Shown one piece after another: positions 39,591 to 48,326 of a stretch of DNA of 64,000 nt. The notes under the pieces were generated by a model. That model worked only from the letters and a program-made list of their open reading frames with translations. It was not told the origin of the DNA and did not search any database. Each line of letters begins with the position of its first letter. The stretch's first letter is position 1. The position numbers and the translations under genes were made by a program. The DNA comes from Enterococcus cecorum DSM 20682 = ATCC 43198 (GTDB taxonomy: Bacteria; Bacillota; Bacilli; Lactobacillales; Enterococcaceae): the NCBI RefSeq assembly GCF_000407565.1, contig NZ_ASWI01000004.1:318501-382500 (forward strand), given 5' to 3'.

Positions 39591-41771
39591 ATGATACTTT
39601 TTGATGAGAAAATAAATGTATTTCACTTATTTAACGAAAAAATAAGTTATTTGATCCAAATTGAAGACTTTGGGTATGTCAATCATCTTTATTTTGGTAA
39701 GAAAATTAAAGGTTATTCGAATTTACATCGTTATCGTCGCATTGACCGCGCGTTTTCACCAAATCCGAGTGAAGCAACTGATCGTACCTTTTCTTTAGAT
39801 ACGATGTTGATGGAATATCCAAGTCATGGAAATGGCGATTTTCGCGAACCAGCTATTCAGCTACAATTCAAAGATGGTTCAACCATTTGTGATTTTCGCT
39901 ATCAAGACTATCGAATATTCGATGGTAAAAAAGCATTACCAGGGTTACCGGCCACTTATGCTAATGAAGCTCAGGCGGAAACTTTAGAGCTTATTCTAGT
40001 CGATGAAGTCGCAAAATTACGCTTGGTTTTAAGTTATACAATTTTTAAAGAGTTGGCAGTATTGACAAGATCTGCTCGTCTAGAAAATCAAGGGACTCAG
40101 ACCGTTGCGATTCAGCGTTTAGCAAGTAGCAATCTTGATTTTTATGCAAGAGAGCTAGAAGTTATTGATTTACATGGTGCTTGGGGACATGAGCGACAAA
40201 TTGGACGTCAAGCCATTACGCAAGGAATTCGAATTTTTGATAGCAAACGCGGTGCAAGTAGTCATATGCAAAATCCATTTGTGGCCCTTGTAGAACCTAC
40301 CACTACGGAATTTCATGGAGAAGCTTTTGGCTGTTGTTTAGTCTATAGCGGCAATTTTGAGGCAGTGGTGCAACAAGATCAATATCAGCAAACGCGTCTG
40401 ATAATGGGAATTAATTCTTTTCAGTTTAATTGGCAATTGCAGCCAAACATGAGTTTTACCACACCGGAAGCCGTATTCGTGTACAGTGATCAAGGTCTTA
40501 ACCAATTATCCGCAACTTATCATGATTTATTTAATCAACATTTGGTTCGTGGAAAATATCAGGGAAAAGAACGCCCAACGCTGATTAATAACTGGGAAGC
40601 GACTTACTTTGATTTTAACGAAGAAAAATTGATGCAAATCGTGGATGAAGCGGAAAAACTAGGTATCGAAATGTTTGTATTAGATGATGGCTGGTTTGGC
40701 AAACGCGATGATGATTATTCTTCGTTAGGTGATTGGTTTGAGTATCGCGAAAAATTAAATGGACGCTTGCAAAACATTGTAGAAAAAGTACATGCTAAGG
40801 GAATGAAATTTGGACTTTGGGTGGAACCTGAAATGATTTCAGAAGATAGCGAGCTATTTCGTGCCCATCCTGATTGGGCCTTTCAAGTGCCAAATCGTCC
40901 ACGTAGTACGAGTCGTAGCCAGTATGTATTGGACTTTTCAAGAGAAGATGTTCGTGAAAAAATCTATCAACAATTAACAGCGATTCTTGATCATACGGAT
41001 ATTGACTATATCAAGTGGGATATGAATCGCAATATGACTGAAGTCTATTCAACCCAACTACCACAAGAAGCGCAAGGAGAAGTGGCCCACCGTTATATTC
41101 TTGGCTTATATGATTTGTTAGAAAAATTGACGACGCGTTATCCAGATATTTTATTTGAAAGTTGCTCTGGTGGGGGTGGTCGCTTTGATGCAGGAATGTT
41201 GTATTACATGCCGCAAACATGGACGAGTGATAATACGGATGCTTTAGCGCGCTTGAATATTCAATATGGCACGAGTTTAGCTTATCCGATTTCAACGATG
41301 GGTTCACATGTTTCAGCAGTACCAAACCATCAAACCCATCGCGTGACTAGTTTAGCAATTCGTGGCAATGTCGCGATGTCGGGTGTTTTAGGTTATGAGC
41401 TTGATTTAACGAAATTGACTGCCGAAGAAAAGATAAGCATTCAAGAACAAATTGTCTTTTATAAACAACACCGTGCTTTATTCCAGTTCGGACGATTTAT
41501 CCGTTTGACTTCACCATTTGAGAAAAATAGTTGCGCGTGGATGTTTATTTCAAAAGATCAAAAAGAAGCCATCGCCTTTTATTTCAGAAAGTATACCCAA
41601 GCTTCCTTCCCGTTAGAAACTTTACGACTAGCAGGACTAGATGAAGAACAAATCTATGAACTGAATGGTTGTGAAATTTCTGGCAGTGAAGCCATGCATT
41701 TAGGTCTTTACATTGATGAAAACCTAACAGGCGATTATGCTACACAAATGTTTTATTTAAAAGCAAAATAA
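39591..41771 (+). CDS. aga: Alpha-galactosidase, GH36
   Basis: A 726-residue cytoplasmic GH36 enzyme that removes alpha-1,6-galactose from melibiose, raffinose and stachyose. An N-terminal beta-supersandwich (to about residue 320) precedes the TIM barrel. The nucleophile lies in YIKWDMNRN, the acid/base in TSDNTDALAR, and the substrate-binding DDGWFGKRDDD and ESCSGGGGRFD motifs are present. Size matches the tetrameric bacterial group. GGAG precedes the ATG. With sucrose phosphorylase downstream, raffinose would be split to galactose and sucrose, and sucrose to glucose-1-phosphate and fructose. Confidence 0.95.
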   Translation: MILFDEKINVFHLFNEKISYLIQIEDFGYVNHLYFGKKIKGYSNLHRYRRIDRAFSPNPSEATDRTFSLDTMLMEYPSHGNGDFREPAIQLQFKDGSTICDFRYQDYRIFDGKKALPGLPATYANEAQAETLELILVDEVAKLRLVLSYTIFKELAVLTRSARLENQGTQTVAIQRLASSNLDFYARELEVIDLHGAWGHERQIGRQAITQGIRIFDSKRGASSHMQNPFVALVEPTTTEFHGEAFGCCLVYSGNFEAVVQQDQYQQTRLIMGINSFQFNWQLQPNMSFTTPEAVFVYSDQGLNQLSATYHDLFNQHLVRGKYQGKERPTLINNWEATYFDFNEEKLMQIVDEAEKLGIEMFVLDDGWFGKRDDDYSSLGDWFEYREKLNGRLQNIVEKVHAKGMKFGLWVEPEMISEDSELFRAHPDWAFQVPNRPRSTSRSQYVLDFSREDVREKIYQQLTAILDHTDIDYIKWDMNRNMTEVYSTQLPQEAQGEVAHRYILGLYDLLEKLTTRYPDILFESCSGGGGRFDAGMLYYMPQTWTSDNTDALARLNIQYGTSLAYPISTMGSHVSAVPNHQTHRVTSLAIRGNVAMSGVLGYELDLTKLTAEEKISIQEQIVFYKQHRALFQFGRFIRLTSPFEKNSCAWMFISKDQKEAIAFYFRKYTQASFPLETLRLAGLDEEQIYELNGCEISGSEAMHLGLYIDENLTGDYATQMFYLKAK

Positions 41772-41778
41772 CAGTAGT

Positions 41779-41825
41779 CAACCAAATGACTTGAATAATT
41801 CTCGTTTCATTTGGTTGCTTTTTTA
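41779..41825 (+). terminator. Terminator-like hairpin between aga and gtfA
   Basis: CAACCAAATGA pairs with TCATTTGGTTG and is followed by CTTTTTT, probably reducing gtfA expression relative to aga. Confidence 0.75.
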
Positions 41826-41847
41826 AAGAAAAATTGGGGGTTATACC

Positions 41848-43299
41848 ATGAAAATTAAAAATGAAGCGATGTTAATTACATATTGTGATAGCTTAGGAAA
41901 TAATTTGAAAGATTTAAATAAAGTATTAGATAAACATTTAAATGGTGTTGTGGGTGGGATTCATCTGTTGCCTTTCTTTCCATCAACTGGTGATCGTGGT
42001 TTTGCGCCAAGTGATTATACCGTGGTGGATCAAGCATTTGGTACTTGGGAAGAAGTGGAAGCATTAGGCGAAAAATATTATTTAATGTTTGATTTCATGA
42101 TTAACCATATCTCGCGCGAATCAAAATTTTTCCAAGATTTTAAACAAAATCATGAACATTCGCCTTATAAAGATATGTTTATCCGCATTCATGAGTTTTT
42201 CCCTGAAAATCGTCCGACACCAGAAGATATTGATTTGATTTATAAACGCAAAGATAAAGCACCGTTTCAGGAAGTGACTTTTGCCGATGGGACAACTGAG
42301 CAAGTGTGGAATACTTTCGGTGAAGAGCAAATTGACTTAGATGTAAACAAAGAAGTAACTAAACAATTTATCAAGGATACTCTAAAAGATATGGCAAGCC
42401 ATGGATGTTCTTTGATTCGTTTGGACGCTTTTGCCTATGCGATTAAAAAATTAGATACCAATGATTTCTTTGTCGAACCGGAAATTTGGGAATTATTAGA
42501 TGAAGTACGTAAGGAAGCAGCCAAATATGATTGTGAGTTGCTGCCGGAAATTCATGAACATTATACAATTCAAATGAAAATTGCAGATCATGATTACTAT
42601 GTTTATGACTTTGCTTTACCAATGATTACCCTGTTTTCATTGTATAGTGGGAAGTCCAATCGTTTAGCTCATTGGTTAAAAATGAGTCCGATGAAGCAAT
42701 TCACTACACTAGATACACATGATGGTATTGGGGTAGTGGATGCCAAAGACTTATTGAGTGATGAAGAGTTAAACTATACATCTGAAGAGCTATATAAAGT
42801 CGGTGCAAATGTGAAGAAAATATATTCTTCTGCAAGCTATAATAATTTGGATATTTACCAAATTAATTCTACCTACTATAGTGCTTTAGGGGATGATGAC
42901 CGTAGTTACTTATTAGCACGAGCCATTCAATGTTTTGCACCTGGTATTCCACAAATTTATTATGTTGGTTTATTGGCAGGAAAAAATGACATTGAGCTAT
43001 TGGAAAATACGAAAGAAGGTCGCAATATCAACCGTCACTACTATACATTGCCAGAAATCGATGAAGAAGTAAAACGCCCAGTGGTACAGGCTTTATTTAA
43101 TTTACTACGCTTTAGAAATACTGCTTCAGCTTTTGATTTAGCTGGTGAAATCCTTGTTGAAACACCAAGCGAAGAAACAATCATCATCACTAGAAAAGAT
43201 AGCCAAGAGAATCGTGCGGTATTGACTGCTAATCTTCAAACCAAGGACTTTGAAGTGAAACATAACGGAGAAGTAGTACTAACACAATTAGCTGAATAA
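41848..43299 (+). CDS. gtfA: Sucrose phosphorylase
   Basis: A 483-residue GH13 subfamily 18 enzyme that converts sucrose and phosphate to alpha-glucose-1-phosphate and fructose. The N-terminal [11 protein letters not shown] and [20 protein letters not shown] are family hallmarks; the nucleophile is in [11 protein letters not shown], the acid/base in LLPEIHEHY, and the stabilising aspartate in [15 protein letters not shown]-type RBS precedes the ATG. It is the last gene of the alpha-galactoside operon; the same order (aga then gtfA) is found in streptococcal msm operons. A related specificity, sucrose-6-phosphate phosphorylase, is less likely because this transporter does not phosphorylate. 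Confidence 0.93.
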   Translation: MKIKNEAMLITYCDSLGNNLKDLNKVLDKHLNGVVGGIHLLPFFPSTGDRGFAPSDYTVVDQAFGTWEEVEALGEKYYLMFDFMINHISRESKFFQDFKQNHEHSPYKDMFIRIHEFFPENRPTPEDIDLIYKRKDKAPFQEVTFADGTTEQVWNTFGEEQIDLDVNKEVTKQFIKDTLKDMASHGCSLIRLDAFAYAIKKLDTNDFFVEPEIWELLDEVRKEAAKYDCELLPEIHEHYTIQMKIADHDYYVYDFALPMITLFSLYSGKSNRLAHWLKMSPMKQFTTLDTHDGIGVVDAKDLLSDEELNYTSEELYKVGANVKKIYSSASYNNLDIYQINSTYYSALGDDDRSYLLARAIQCFAPGIPQIYYVGLLAGKNDIELLENTKEGRNINRHYYTLPEIDEEVKRPVVQALFNLLRFRNTASAFDLAGEILVETPSEETIIITRKDSQENRAVLTANLQTKDFEVKHNGEVVLTQLAE

Positions 43300-43304
43300 G
43301 AAAA

Positions 43305-43331
43305 GAAGGAGTGCAAATTTTGTACTCCTTT
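43305..43331 (+). terminator. Weak terminator of gtfA
   Basis: AAGGAGT / ACTCCTT stem followed only by TAATTAATTA. Confidence 0.45.
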
Positions 43332-43453
43332 AATTAATTAAAGCTCTTTAAAATATTTTTAATCTTGTCTAAAAATAAACGTGATGAAAACTTTGATATA
43401 TCAAGGTTTAGTAAATATTTTAATAAAAAACACAGAAAATTTTAAATAAATGC

Positions 43454-43482
43454 TTGCTAGTTAGGTTGATACATGTTATTAT
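43454..43482 (+). promoter_or_regulatory. Promoter of the long leader upstream of the polyamine operon
   Basis: TTGCTA, 17-bp spacer, TATTAT. No gene follows for about 475 bases. Confidence 0.55.
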
Positions 43483-43488
43483 CCATCT

Positions 43489-43837
43489 TGCAGCACAACT
43501 GCGAACGAGAGAGGCGAGTATGACTTTGCCAAACTTATTGCTGCCTGAAATTTAGGCAGATTTGATGTAGTAAAGGGGCTTTTCGCGCCCATTGAAGAGA
43601 TGAGAAGAAATAAAAGGACTTCTTGTCGACTCAAATTTTTTATAACGTAATGATTCAATCATCATTATGCTTGTGAAAACGATTAGTAAGAGTGGTAAAA
43701 GTAGGCATGCTAAATAGACTCTGCGTTCTAACAATAATAAAGAGAAGGACTGTCCTTTTTTAGGGAGTCTTGATGAAATAAAATGTAGAAATCGAAAAAC
43801 TCAGGTATAGGATGAAGACTGTACCTGAGTTTTTTTG
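43489..43837 (+). ncRNA. Candidate structured leader RNA or small RNA before speA
   Basis: From the predicted transcription start to a strong terminator the plus strand has no ordinary gene. It contains local hairpins (GCAG/CTGC at 43490-43503; CTGCCT/AGGCAG at 43541-43559; GGGGC/GCCC near 43575-43590), a terminator-like AAGGA/TCCTT with a T run (43745-43761) and a strong terminator (43797-43837). A possible 11-codon peptide, MTLPNLLLPEI, starts at 43520 after GAGAGG and ends inside the CTGCCT hairpin. I know no riboswitch class that fits. It may be the attenuated leader of the polyamine genes or an independent RNA. Confidence 0.4.
43797..43837 (+). terminator. Strong terminator upstream of speA
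   Basis: AAACTCAGGTA pairs with TACCTGAGTTT, followed by seven T, 120 bases before the speA start. Confidence 0.85.
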
Positions 43838-43894
43838 TGCTTAAATAAACAGCTTATTTTTATAAGTGAGTAGCAAATCTCGCAATACCCTTGA

Positions 43895-43923
43895 TTGACT
43901 GTTAAAGTGAGCGACTACATTAA
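43895..43923 (+). promoter_or_regulatory. Possible direct promoter of the polyamine operon
   Basis: TTGACT at 43895-43900 with CATTAA at 17-bp spacing (or TACATT at 15 bp); a weak -10. Confidence 0.35.
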
Positions 43924-43956
43924 AAAAGTGAAAATTTGATCGTGAGGTGATCGTAA

Positions 43957-45411
43957 GTGTTAACCAATCAAGAACAAATGCCCATCGTCCAAGCTTTGAT
44001 GGATTTGAAAAAACAACGCCTAGTGCCTTTTGATGTACCTGGACATAAGCGAGGGAAGAGTGGGAGTGATCTTGTACAACTCTTTGGTGAAAAAACCATT
44101 TCCATCGATGCGAACTCGATGAAACTATTAGATAATTTAAGTCATCCTGTATCGGTCATTCGGGAAGCGGAAGAATTAGCCGCCCAAGCGTTTGGTGCTA
44201 AACATGCCTTTTTTATGGTTAATGGCACGACACAAGCAGTGCAAAATATGATTTATGCAACTGTCCAGGAAGGCGATAAAATTCTTTTACCACGTAATGT
44301 CCATAAAAGTGTGATTAATGCTTTGGTGATGTGTGGGGGAATTCCTGTATATGTCCATACGCCATTACAAAAAGAATTAGAAATTTCGACGGGGATGCCT
44401 TTTGAAGAAGTGAAGGCTACAATTGATGCTCATCCAGATGCCAAAGTGATTTTAGTCAATAATCCGACCTATTATGGGATTTGTTCTGATTTGTTACAGA
44501 TTACCCAGTATGCGCATGAAAAAGGTTTAAAAGTCTTAGTAGATGAGGCGCACGGTACACATTTGTATTTTGGAAAAGGTCTACCAATCCATGCGATGGC
44601 TTCTGGTGCTGATATGGCTGCAGTTAGTATGCATAAATCGGGCGGTTCATTAACTCAGAGTTCATTTTTACTTTGCAATGCGTCCATGGATCCAGAATAT
44701 GTCCGTACAATGATTAATTTAACCCAAACGACAAGTGCGAGCTATTTATTAATGGCTAGTTTGGATTTGGCTAGACGTAACTTAGTCTTAAATGGTGAAG
44801 AAATCTTTAAAAAAGTGGTGGCATTAGCGCAATATGCACGTGATGAAATCAATGAAATCGGGGATTATTATGCGTATTCAACCGAAATCATTGATCGAGA
44901 AGGTATTTATGATTTTGATGTGACCAAGCTATGTGTGAAAACGACTGGCATTGGTTTAACAGGTAGCGAAGTATATGATTTATTGCGTGATGAGTATAAT
45001 ATCCAAGTCGAATTTGGCGATACGGCTAATATTTTAGCTTATATTTCTGTGGGGGATAGAATTCATGATATTGAACGTTTGGTTTCGGCTTTATCCGAGA
45101 TTCGTCGCCGCTATAAAAAAGAGTCACGGGATTTATTAGTTTTTGATATTGCGCAAACCGATGTCGTCATTTCGCCGCGCAAAGCATTCTATGCGCAAAA
45201 GGAAAGTCGTTTGCTTAAAGAGAGTATCGGTGAAATCTCAACGGAAATGGTCATGTGCTATCCGCCGGGAATCCCGATTGTGGCACCTGGTGAGTTGATT
45301 ACAAAAGAAATTATTGAACATATCGAATATGCGAAGGAAAAAGGGTGTTTTTTGATGGGGACACAAGATCCAGAGGTGGCTTCGATTTGTATAGTGAAAG
45401 GGGAAGGCTAG
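43957..45411 (+). CDS. speA: Arginine decarboxylase (Orn/Lys/Arg decarboxylase, aspartate-aminotransferase fold)
   Basis: A 484-residue PLP enzyme of the Orn/Lys/Arg decarboxylase group. It starts with the family's VPFDVPGHKRGKS (about residues 22-34); the PLP lysine is in SMHKSGGSLTQSS (about 226-238), and VDEAHGTH holds the aspartate and histidine that bind PLP. An agmatinase gene two places downstream makes arginine the likely substrate, giving agmatine; lysine or ornithine decarboxylation cannot be excluded by sequence. The start is GTG at 43957, with GAGGTGA 6 bases before. It is the first of five tightly packed genes for polyamine synthesis. Confidence 0.9.
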   Translation: MLTNQEQMPIVQALMDLKKQRLVPFDVPGHKRGKSGSDLVQLFGEKTISIDANSMKLLDNLSHPVSVIREAEELAAQAFGAKHAFFMVNGTTQAVQNMIYATVQEGDKILLPRNVHKSVINALVMCGGIPVYVHTPLQKELEISTGMPFEEVKATIDAHPDAKVILVNNPTYYGICSDLLQITQYAHEKGLKVLVDEAHGTHLYFGKGLPIHAMASGADMAAVSMHKSGGSLTQSSFLLCNASMDPEYVRTMINLTQTTSASYLLMASLDLARRNLVLNGEEIFKKVVALAQYARDEINEIGDYYAYSTEIIDREGIYDFDVTKLCVKTTGIGLTGSEVYDLLRDEYNIQVEFGDTANILAYISVGDRIHDIERLVSALSEIRRRYKKESRDLLVFDIAQTDVVISPRKAFYAQKESRLLKESIGEISTEMVMCYPPGIPIVAPGELITKEIIEHIEYAKEKGCFLMGTQDPEVASICIVKGEG

Positions 45412-46251
45412 ATGGATTTATGGTATTCCGATTATCATGTCGATGATGTGAGACTATCGATTAATGTCGAGCGCGAAATCTATAGTCATCAAACAGAATT
45501 TCAGCATATTGCAATTTTGGATTCTAAAGAGTTTGGGCGAATTTTAACGCTAGATGGTGAATTAATTAGTACCGAAAAGGATGAATTTTTCTATAGTGAG
45601 ATGATGGTGCATGTGCCAATGGCGGTACGACCAAAAATAAAAAAAGTCTTGGTCATAGGTGGTTGCGATGGGGGAATCTTAAAAGAATTATGTAAATACC
45701 CAACGATTGAACAAATTGATGTGGTGGAATTAGATGCCCAAGTCGTGCAAATTTGCCAACAATTCTTCCCACCGGCTGGCCAAGCTTTTCAAGATGAACG
45801 GGTACAATTATCGATTCAAGATGCGCTGAAATTTATGCGTCGTAAAGAAGATGAATATGATTTGATTATTGTTGATTCAGCTAATCCGTTTGGGGTCAAT
45901 GAAAGTTTGTTTACCCGTGAATTCTACGGTAGCTGTTATAACGCTTTAAAACCTCAAGGCGTCTTAATTAGCCAACATGCCAATGCTTTTTACGCTGAAG
46001 ATGAAGAAGCGTTTAATCATATCAGAAAACGTTTGACTTCAGTGTTTGAAAATAATTATGTCTATATGGCAAGTATTCCAACTTATGCGGCGGGCTATTT
46101 ATTGTTTGGTTATTCATGTAAGTCTGGTCATCCGCTTTTAGATTTGCAAAAAGAAGTCTGGGAAAGTTTAGCTATTCCCACACAATTTTATAATGTTGCC
46201 TCGCATCAAGGGGCCTTTGCTTTACCAAACTATATTAAGGAGCTGTTGTAG
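45412..46251 (+). CDS. speE: SpeE-family aminopropyltransferase with altered active site
   Basis: A 279-residue protein of the spermidine synthase family, with the N-terminal beta-strand domain and a Rossmann domain. Canonical motifs are changed: YHEM is YSEM, GGGDG is GGCDG, the DD(A/G) motif after strand 5 is QDA, and D(S/C)(T/S)DP is DSANP. PTY near the substrate pocket is kept. SpeE normally needs decarboxylated SAM from SpeD, and no speD is nearby. The next genes encode a different route to spermidine. The enzyme may therefore use another acceptor (such as agmatine) or non-decarboxylated SAM; this is inference. The ATG directly follows the speA stop, with GGGGAAGG upstream. Confidence 0.8.
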   Translation: MDLWYSDYHVDDVRLSINVEREIYSHQTEFQHIAILDSKEFGRILTLDGELISTEKDEFFYSEMMVHVPMAVRPKIKKVLVIGGCDGGILKELCKYPTIEQIDVVELDAQVVQICQQFFPPAGQAFQDERVQLSIQDALKFMRRKEDEYDLIIVDSANPFGVNESLFTREFYGSCYNALKPQGVLISQHANAFYAEDEEAFNHIRKRLTSVFENNYVYMASIPTYAAGYLLFGYSCKSGHPLLDLQKEVWESLAIPTQFYNVASHQGAFALPNYIKELL

Positions 46252-47100
46252 ATGTTAACACCAAATATTGAAACCTTCATTGCTTGTGAGTCAAGTTATG
46301 AAGAAGCACAAACGGTACTTTTCGGTGCCCCTTATGATTCGACCACCTCTTATCGTCCTGGTACGCGCTTTGCTAGTCGAGCTATCCGCAGCGAATCATT
46401 TGGCCTTGAAACTTATAGTCCTTATCAAGATAAAGATTTAGAAGAGATTCAAGTATTTGACTCTGGGGATTTAGAGCTTTCATTTGGTCGTGTGGACTTA
46501 GCTTTAGCAGATATTAAAGCACGCACCCAAACCATTTTAGCTGACAATAAGCGTCCTTTTATGATTGGTGGCGAGCATTTAGTGACTTTGCCCGCAGTAG
46601 AGGCGACTTTTGAGAAGTATCCTGATTTACAAGCGATTCAGTTTGATGCCCATACAGATTTACGTGAGGCTTATTTAGATGCTAAATTATCGCATGCGAC
46701 CGTGATTCGCCGGATACATGATTTTCTAGGCGATGGCAAAATTCATCAATTTGGGATTCGCTCAGGGGAACGTGCGGAATTTCAATTTGCTAAAGAACAT
46801 ACGAATTTGCATAAGTATAATCTAGAGGGACTAAAAGAGACGGTTGCTGCTTTAAAGGATACCCCTGTTTATTTAACGATTGATTTAGATGTCTTTGATC
46901 CGGGCGTTTTTCCAGGAACAGGGACTCCTGAGGCTGGGGGGATTTTCTTTATGGAATTTGTCGAAAGCTTAAAGTTAATCAGTCAATTAAATATCGTAGC
47001 TTTAGATGTCAATGAATTATCACCTGCTTTAGATCAAAGTGGGGCATCTACTGCTTTGGCATGTAAAGTCGTTCGTGAACTATTATTAGCCATTCATTAA
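46252..47100 (+). CDS. speB: Agmatinase (ureohydrolase)
   Basis: A 282-residue binuclear manganese ureohydrolase. Metal ligands are seen in GGEHLVTLP (about residues 104-112), FDAHTDLRE (about 127-135) and the C-terminal TIDLDVFDPG (about 206-215), followed by the GTGTPEAGG loop. It hydrolyses agmatine to putrescine and urea; with a carboxyaminopropyl route it could also act on aminopropylagmatine. It starts at the stop of the previous gene, so translation is coupled. Length is normal for Firmicutes SpeB. Confidence 0.92.
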   Translation: MLTPNIETFIACESSYEEAQTVLFGAPYDSTTSYRPGTRFASRAIRSESFGLETYSPYQDKDLEEIQVFDSGDLELSFGRVDLALADIKARTQTILADNKRPFMIGGEHLVTLPAVEATFEKYPDLQAIQFDAHTDLREAYLDAKLSHATVIRRIHDFLGDGKIHQFGIRSGERAEFQFAKEHTNLHKYNLEGLKETVAALKDTPVYLTIDLDVFDPGVFPGTGTPEAGGIFFMEFVESLKLISQLNIVALDVNELSPALDQSGASTALACKVVRELLLAIH

Positions 47101-47123
47101 TCAATTTGAGGAGGAAAAAAACT

Positions 47124-48326
47124 ATGGCAAAAGCATTAATTATCGGTGCAGGAGGCGTCGCAAGTGTAGCGGTGCATAAATGTGTACAAAATAGTGAAGT
47201 ATTTGAGGAAATTTGCATTGCCTCAAGAACGAAATCAAAATGTGATGCGTTAAAAGAAAAATTAGACGGACAAGGTTGCAAAATTTCAACTGCCAAAGTC
47301 GATGCGAACAATGTCGAGGAGTTGATTGCTTTAATTGAAGATTTCAATCCAGATATCGTCATTAACTTGGCTTTACCTTACCAAGATTTAACCATTATGG
47401 ATGCGTGTCTAGCTACTAAAACCCACTATCTAGATACGGCGAATTATGAACCAGAAGACACGGCGAAATTTGAATATAAATGGCAATGGGAATATCGTGA
47501 AAAATTTGAAAAGGCAGGCATTACCGCGATTTTAGGATCTGGTTTTGATCCAGGCGTTACCGGTGTCTTTTCAGCTTATGCACAAAAACATTACTTCGAT
47601 GAAATTCACCAAATTGATATTCTTGACTGTAATGCTGGCGATCACGGTTATCCATTTGCGACCAACTTTAACCCAGAAATCAATATCCGTGAAGTCTCTG
47701 CAAAAGGTAGCTACTGGGAAGATGGTCATTGGGTAGAAACGGAACCAATGGAAATCAAGAAAGTTTATGATTTCCCACAAGTTGGACCACGGGACATGTA
47801 TTTATTACACCATGAAGAAATCGAATCCTTAGCATTAAACATTAAAGGGATTCAACGTATTCGCTTCTTTATGACATTTGGTCAAAGCTATTTAACGCAT
47901 TTGAAATGTCTAGAAAATGTAGGGATGACAAGTATTGAACCAATTATGTTTGAGGGCAAAGAAATTATTCCTCTACAATTCTTAAAAGCAGTGTTACCAG
48001 ATCCAGCTTCATTAGGTCCTCGTACCAAAGGAAAGACCAATATTGGCTGTATCTATCAAGGAGTCAAAGATGGCAAACCTGTGAACTACTATGTTTACAA
48101 TGTTTGTGACCATGAAGAATGCTATAAAGAAGTAGGTTCACAAGCTGTTTCGTATACAACTGGGGTACCTGCGATGATTGGTGCAATGTTAGTCGTTAAC
48201 GGGACTTGGAATAAGCCAGGCGTACACAATGTGGAAGAATTAGATCCAGATGCCTTCATGGAAGCTTTAAATCAATGGGGCTTACCATGGGTAGAAGATT
48301 TTAACCCTACTTTGGTGCAAGACTAA
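47124..48326 (+). CDS. Carboxy(nor)spermidine synthase/dehydrogenase (saccharopine dehydrogenase family)
   Basis: A 400-residue Rossmann-fold dehydrogenase. The NAD(P)-binding motif is ALIIGAGGVASVAVH (residues 4-18), and GSGFDPGVTGVF and the late VPAMIGAMLVVNG are typical of carboxynorspermidine dehydrogenases. The family reductively condenses aspartate semialdehyde with putrescine (or diaminopropane, or agmatine) to the carboxylated triamine. The next gene encodes the matching decarboxylase, which makes spermidine the expected product. GAGGAGG precedes the ATG at 47124; the frame is open to 47106. Its stop overlaps the next start by one base. Confidence 0.9.
   Translation: MAKALIIGAGGVASVAVHKCVQNSEVFEEICIASRTKSKCDALKEKLDGQGCKISTAKVDANNVEELIALIEDFNPDIVINLALPYQDLTIMDACLATKTHYLDTANYEPEDTAKFEYKWQWEYREKFEKAGITAILGSGFDPGVTGVFSAYAQKHYFDEIHQIDILDCNAGDHGYPFATNFNPEINIREVSAKGSYWEDGHWVETEPMEIKKVYDFPQVGPRDMYLLHHEEIESLALNIKGIQRIRFFMTFGQSYLTHLKCLENVGMTSIEPIMFEGKEIIPLQFLKAVLPDPASLGPRTKGKTNIGCIYQGVKDGKPVNYYVYNVCDHEECYKEVGSQAVSYTTGVPAMIGAMLVVNGTWNKPGVHNVEELDPDAFMEALNQWGLPWVEDFNPTLVQD

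Noticed and set aside
43552..43734. Minus-strand 60-codon ORF with a hydrophobic N-terminal half, in the region upstream of speA; considered as a type I toxin.
   Set aside because: It starts with TTG, has no Shine-Dalgarno, matches no toxin family I know and overlaps the candidate leader RNA; treated as chance.
43489..43837. T-box, lysine, SAM, guanidine or c-di-AMP riboswitch for the polyamine leader.
   Set aside because: None of the conserved motifs (for example the T-box GGGTGG sequence) is present; kept only as an unknown RNA.
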